DNA from: Pantoea sp. Ap-967
GTDB taxonomy: Bacteria > Pseudomonadota > Gammaproteobacteria > Pseudomonadales > Pseudomonadaceae
Reading direction: 5' to 3'
NCBI RefSeq assembly: GCF_011752565.1
Contig: NZ_VWXK01000018.1
Coordinates: 1 to 64,000 of the forward strand
DNA length: 64,000 nt
A program made the translations under genes and the position numbers. The notes under the pieces were generated by a model. That model made no database searches. It had not been told where the DNA came from and saw only the letters and a program-made list of their open reading frames with translations. Below are positions 60,900 to 64,000 of the stretch, in pieces (the stretch's first letter is position 1; each line of letters starts with the position of its first letter).

Positions 60900-61388
60900 A
60901 TGAGAACCCAGCACCAGAGCAAGCGTGAACTGGACAAGATCGACCGCAACATCCTGCGGATTCTGCAGAATGACGGGCGTATTTCCTTCACCGAACTGGG
61001 CGAGAAAGTTGGGCTTTCCACCACCCCTTGCACCGAGCGCGTGCGCCGCCTGGAGCGCGAGGGCATCATCATGGGCTACAACGCCCGGCTCAACCCGCAG
61101 CACCTGAAGGGCAGCCTGCTGGTGTTCGTGGAAATCAGCCTGGACTACAAGTCGGGCGACACCTTCGAGGAGTTCCGCCGCGCGGTGCTCAAGCTGCCCC
61201 ATGTGCTGGAATGCCACCTGGTGTCGGGCGACTTCGACTACCTGGTGAAGGCGCGCATTTCCGAGATGGCCTCGTACCGCAAGCTGCTGGGCGATATCCT
61301 GCTGAAGCTGCCGCACGTGCGCGAGTCGAAGAGCTACATCGTGATGGAAGAGGTGAAGGAAAGCCTTTGCCTGCCGATTCCGGACTGA
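60900..61388 (+). CDS. lrp: Lrp/AsnC family regulator
   Basis: A 162-residue feast/famine regulator. The N-terminal HTH covers about residues 10-60 (LDKIDRNILRILQNDGRISF, TELGEKVGLSTTPCTERVRR). The C-terminal RAM domain binds amino acids and includes FVEISLDYKSGDTFEEFRRA and VLECHLVSGDFDYLVKARI. It is divergent from dadA and is the likely DadR-type activator of alanine catabolism, though its length and sequence also fit a global Lrp. The ATG at 60900 follows ACGGAGGGG. Confidence 0.94.
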   Translation: MRTQHQSKRELDKIDRNILRILQNDGRISFTELGEKVGLSTTPCTERVRRLEREGIIMGYNARLNPQHLKGSLLVFVEISLDYKSGDTFEEFRRAVLKLPHVLECHLVSGDFDYLVKARISEMASYRKLLGDILLKLPHVRESKSYIVMEEVKESLCLPIPD

Positions 61389-61390
61389 GG

Positions 61391-61744
61391 CTAGACCAGC
61401 ACCTGGCGGGTGCTGGCGATGAACTGGTGGACCAGTTGCTCGGCCTCGGGCTCGATCATCGGGTCGGGGCCACGCCCGCGTGGGCAGGCCATGCGCGGGG
61501 TGGTGCCGAACAGGCGGCAGATCATCGGGCGCTCTCCATACACCGTGCAGCCGTTGGGGCCCAGGTGCACGCAGTCCAGGCGCTGCAGCGCTGCGTCCTG
61601 CTCGGCCTGGGTTTTGCGCGGCAGGCGGGCCATTTCTTCCGCCGAGGTGGTGACCGGGCCGCAGCAGTCGTGGCAGCCGGGTACGCACTCGAAGGACGGG
61701 ATGAGTTCGCGCAGGAAGTGGATCTTGTGGCGGTTGCAGGACAT
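61391..61744 (-). CDS. YkgJ family cysteine-cluster protein
   Basis: A 117-residue protein with the metal-cluster pattern of the YkgJ/CxxCxxCC family: CVPGCHDCCG, then DCVHLGPNGCTVYGERPMIC and RMACPRG. Family members are thought to bind zinc or an iron-sulphur cluster; some take part in protein modification, but no function is established for this branch. It is convergent with lrp, with only two bases between the stop codons. Confidence 0.88.
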   Translation of the reverse strand: MSCNRHKIHFLRELIPSFECVPGCHDCCGPVTTSAEEMARLPRKTQAEQDAALQRLDCVHLGPNGCTVYGERPMICRLFGTTPRMACPRGRGPDPMIEPEAEQLVHQFIASTRQVLV

Positions 61745-61779
61745 GGCGGGTACAGGGCTGAGAAATTGGCTGGATTATA

Positions 61780-61862
61780 GGCCCATTCGCGGGCAAGCCC
61801 GCGCCCACAGGTTCGAACCCTTTGGCCAACCTGTGGGAGCGGGCTTGCCCGCGAACGAGGGC
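61780..61862. repeat. REP pair (CGGGCAAGCCCG core)
   Basis: Inverted arms CCATTCGCGGGCAAGCCCGC and GCGGGCTTGCCCGCGAACGA share a one-base-shorter core than the usual GGGGCAAGCCCC form, with tails GCGCCCAC and GTGGGAGC. Both copies carry the same variant. Confidence 0.88.
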
Positions 61863-61939
61863 GCAGCCCTCGCTGGTTGCCCCACCTCGATGGCTCGGCT
61901 TATCCTCGCGCCTCCCTCCACGTTCAAGGGCCGCCCTTC

Positions 61940-63235
61940 ATGATCCACAGCGCGCAGCACGCCGCCTCCTACTACGCCGCCAGCAGCGCGCCACACCCGG
62001 ACCATTCCTTCCTGCAGGGCGAGCACCGCGCCGATGTGTGCATCGTCGGCGGCGGCTACTCAGGCCTGAACACCGCCATCGAACTGGCCGAACGGGGCTT
62101 CTCGGTGATCCTGCTGGAAGCACGCAAGCTCGGCTGGGGCGCCAGCGGGCGCAATGGTGGCCAGCTGATTCGCGGCGTTGGCCATGGCCTGGAGCAGTTC
62201 CTGCCGGTGATCGGTGAACAAGGGGTGCGTAGCCTCAAGCTGATGGGCCTGGAGGCCGTACAGATCGTTCGCGAGCGCATCGAAAAGCATGCCATCGCCT
62301 GCGACCTGACCTGGGGCTACAGCGACCTGGCCAACAAACCCGGCGAGCTGGAAGGCTTCGCCGAGGAAGCCGAGGCGCTGCGCAGCCTGGGCTACCGCCA
62401 TGAACTGCGCCTGGTCGGCAAGGACGACATCCATAGCGTGGTCGGCTCCGACCGCTATGTCGGCGGGCTGGTCGACATGGGCTCGGGGCACCTGCACCCG
62501 CTTAACCTGGCCCTGGGCGAAGCGGCCGTGGCCAGCCGCCTGGGCGTGCAGCTGTTCGAGCAGTCCGAGGTCACCCGCATCGACTACGGCGCCGAGGTGC
62601 AGGTGCACACCGCCCAGGGCCGGGTACGTGCCAGGAACCTGGTGCTGTGCTGCAACGCCTACCTCAACGACCTCAACCCAGAGCTGGGCGGCAAGGTGCT
62701 GCCGGCCGGCAGCTACATCATCGCCACCGAGCCATTGGGCGAAGCACGCGCCCGCCAGTTGCTGCCGCAGAACATGGCGGTGTGCGACCAGCGCGTGGCG
62801 CTGGACTACTATCGCCTGTCCGCCGACCACCGCCTGCTGTTCGGTGGCGCCTGCCATTACTCTGGCCGCGACCCGAAGGACATTGCCGGCTACATGCGGC
62901 CGAAGATGCTCAAGGTATTCCCGCAGCTGGCGGATGTGCGCATCGATTACCAATGGGGCGGCATGATCGGCATCGGCGCCAACCGCCTGCCCCAGGTGGG
63001 CCGCCTGGCCAGCCAGCCGAATGTCTATTACGCCCAGGCCTATGCCGGGCATGGCCTGAACGCCACGCACCTGGCCGCGCGCTTGCTGGGTGAAGCGATC
63101 AGTGGCCAGGAAAGCGGGCGCTTCGACCTGTTCGCCAAGGTGCCGCATATCACCTTCCCAGGTGGCAAGCACTTGCGCTCGCCCATCCTGGCGCTGGGGA
63201 TGCTTTGGCACCAGCTCAAAGAGCTGGTCTTGTAG
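61940..63235 (+). CDS. FAD-dependent oxidoreductase, PuuB/OrdL-like (gamma-glutamylputrescine oxidase type)
   Basis: A DAO-family flavoprotein of 431 residues. FAD motif: VCIVGGGYSGLNTAIELAERG near residues 32-52, then GWGASGRNGGQ. The C-terminal part has YQWGGMIGIGANRLPQVGRL and AGHGLNATHLAARLLGE. The protein resembles gamma-glutamylputrescine oxidoreductase and is a candidate for polyamine or amino-acid breakdown. There is no puuA, puuC or puuD next to it in the window. The PuuR-like gene lies 4 kb upstream. The stop codon TAG is part of the following REP. Confidence 0.88.
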   Translation: MIHSAQHAASYYAASSAPHPDHSFLQGEHRADVCIVGGGYSGLNTAIELAERGFSVILLEARKLGWGASGRNGGQLIRGVGHGLEQFLPVIGEQGVRSLKLMGLEAVQIVRERIEKHAIACDLTWGYSDLANKPGELEGFAEEAEALRSLGYRHELRLVGKDDIHSVVGSDRYVGGLVDMGSGHLHPLNLALGEAAVASRLGVQLFEQSEVTRIDYGAEVQVHTAQGRVRARNLVLCCNAYLNDLNPELGGKVLPAGSYIIATEPLGEARARQLLPQNMAVCDQRVALDYYRLSADHRLLFGGACHYSGRDPKDIAGYMRPKMLKVFPQLADVRIDYQWGGMIGIGANRLPQVGRLASQPNVYYAQAYAGHGLNATHLAARLLGEAISGQESGRFDLFAKVPHITFPGGKHLRSPILALGMLWHQLKELVL

Positions 63236-63333
63236 GAGCGGGCTTGCCCCGCGAACACCGGCGAAGCCGGTGCCCTACCGCGCTGGCTGGCACCGGCTTT
63301 GCCGGTGTTCGCGGGGCAAGCCCGCTCCTACAG
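63231..63333. repeat. REP pair with inner stem, overlapping a stop codon
   Basis: Inverted arms TGTAGGAGCGGGCTTGCCCC and GGGGCAAGCCCGCTCCTACA flank inner copies of CACCGGC...GCCGGTG. The structure closely matches the element at 5782-5871, including its overlap with the TAG stop of the upstream gene. Confidence 0.92.
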
Positions 63334-63355
63334 GGGCCGCGCGGGTGGCAGACTA

Positions 63356-63586
63356 TCAGGCCTTCCAGAAGGGTTTGCGGCCCTCTTCCCTTGCCTGCTG
63401 GCGGCTCAGGCCGATGTCCCGCAGTTGGTCATCGTCGAGTTCCAGCAGCGCGCGGCGGGTGTGCCAGCGATGCAGCATCAGCCCCACAACGCCCAGCCCT
63501 GCCGGCGCGCTGAAAACCTTGGTCTGCTGCCCGGCGTCCAGTTCCTTGGCCAACAGTTGCAAGCGTACATCGCTCATGCCACCCAT
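63356..63586 (-). CDS. DUF1127 small protein
   Basis: A 76-residue basic protein whose C-terminal 45 residues match the DUF1127 (YjiS-like) domain: HTRRALLELDDDQLRDIGLSRQQAREEGRKPFW. Short DUF1127 proteins in alphaproteobacteria influence RNA turnover and phosphate or carbon metabolism; the role in Pseudomonas is unknown. The ATG at 63586 follows GGGAGAG; a start at 63577 would remove three residues. It is divergent from the GntR/MocR gene, whose relatives often regulate a DUF1127 neighbour. Confidence 0.85.
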   Translation of the reverse strand: MGGMSDVRLQLLAKELDAGQQTKVFSAPAGLGVVGLMLHRWHTRRALLELDDDQLRDIGLSRQQAREEGRKPFWKA

Positions 63587-63648
63587 CGCTGCTCTCTCCC
63601 ATTCAGTGTGTAACCGTGGGGACAGCATGCGCGTTCGCGCCATCGCCA

Positions 63649-63730
63649 ATACAGATCCAATACAGGCTTATTATTCCCATACAGAATTGGCCGTTCTGCA
63701 GCTGAATGCTGTATTTTCAGCGCATCTGTA
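63649..63730. promoter_or_regulatory. Repeated ATACAG operator motifs and promoter of the GntR/MocR gene
   Basis: Three direct copies of ATACAG (63649-63654, 63660-63665, 63679-63684) and inverted CTGTAT (63709-63714) and CTGTAC (63724-63729) surround a promoter TTGGCC (63687-63692), 17-base spacer, TGTATT (63710-63715). Direct-repeat operators overlapping the promoter are typical of MocR/GabR/PdxR autoregulators. Confidence 0.55.
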
Positions 63731-63766
63731 CTGGTCGCTTCCTACAACAATAACCAGGAGTATGCC

Positions 63767-64000
63767 GTGACCCTCTACCTGAGCCTCGCCGAACTGCTGG
63801 GTGCGCGCATCGAGCAGGGGCTCTACCGCCCCGGCCAGCGCCTGCCCTCGGTCCGTGCCCTGAGCGAGGAGCACGGTGTCAGCCTTAGCACCGTACAGCA
63901 GGCCTACCGCATGCTCGAAGACAGCGGCATGGTTTCGCCACGGCCCAAGTCCGGCTATTTCGTCAGCGACCATCGCCCACTGCCCGCCCTGCCCGCCGTC
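63767..64000 (+). CDS. GntR-family regulator, probably MocR type (truncated by window end)
   Basis: The first 78 codons are visible and the frame is open to the last base. They encode a GntR winged helix-turn-helix: YLSLAELLGARIEQGLYRPG, RLPSVRALSEEHGVSLSTVQ, AYRMLEDSGMVSPRPKSGYF. The GTG start at 63767 has AGGAG seven bases upstream; the ATG just before it runs into a stop after one codon. The RPKSGYFV ending followed by a Pro-rich linker (HRPLPALPAV) is typical of MocR proteins, which continue into a PLP aminotransferase-like domain, but that part lies outside the window. It is divergent from the DUF1127 gene. Confidence 0.85.
   Translation, partial: MTLYLSLAELLGARIEQGLYRPGQRLPSVRALSEEHGVSLSTVQQAYRMLEDSGMVSPRPKSGYFVSDHRPLPALPAV

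Overview
The window is chromosomal DNA of a fluorescent Pseudomonas, most likely the P. putida group. Three things point there: the gene content (OprD porin, AmaA/AmaB/HglS lysine-pipecolate genes, the dadA-alr-lrp block, rep, xpt, a c5-type cytochrome); the high GC with strong G/C third-position bias; and more than twenty REP elements ending in the GCTCCTAC tail typical of this group. About 50 genes are supported. No rRNA, tRNA, CRISPR array or intact insertion sequence was seen.

Region 1 (1-11.8 kb) is the end of a flagellar cluster: flhB, flhA, fliA, a UDP-glucose dehydrogenase, a large TPR/OGT-type glycosyltransferase, flagellin, and motA-motB. It lacks flhF, fleN and the che genes found next to flhA/fliA in the main polar cluster of pseudomonads, so it is probably a second, lateral-type system with its own sigma-28, stator and flagellin-modifying enzymes. 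Region 2 (11.8-24 kb) holds a candidate small RNA, comM, a DoxX protein, an unknown membrane protein, and an unusual signalling locus. That locus contains a 1681-residue pseudokinase/ATPase/GAF/histidine kinase divergent from a regulator with DNA-binding domains at both ends and a single-domain receiver. Next come a YcaC-type hydrolase and two AraC-type regulators.

Region 3 (24-38.8 kb) is accessory in character. It has a Kef-type antiporter, an AT-rich island with an unknown protein and a FlhE-like secreted protein, two nearly identical ycaC genes sharing a duplicated promoter, a LysR regulator, an OprD porin with an MFS exporter, an amidohydrolase, an esterase, a monooxygenase-like membrane protein, and an MscS channel with a cyclic-nucleotide domain.

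Region 4 (38.8-64 kb) is mostly core metabolism: amaA-amaB with a divergent LysR and hglS (lysine via pipecolate and 2-oxoadipate), a chemoreceptor, a LysR/MATE pair, a GGDEF-EAL protein, rep, xpt, an acetyl-CoA hydrolase/transferase family gene, an orphan RHS protein with an ADP-ribosyltransferase-like end, cytochrome c5, an XRE-cupin regulator, alr, dadA, lrp, a YkgJ protein, a PuuB-like oxidase, a DUF1127 protein, and the start of a GntR/MocR regulator cut by the window edge.

Functional themes: flagellar export, motor and flagellin glycosylation in region 1; multi-input phosphorelay signalling in region 2; small-molecule hydrolysis and efflux under LysR/AraC control in region 3; D- and L-amino-acid and polyamine catabolism in region 4.
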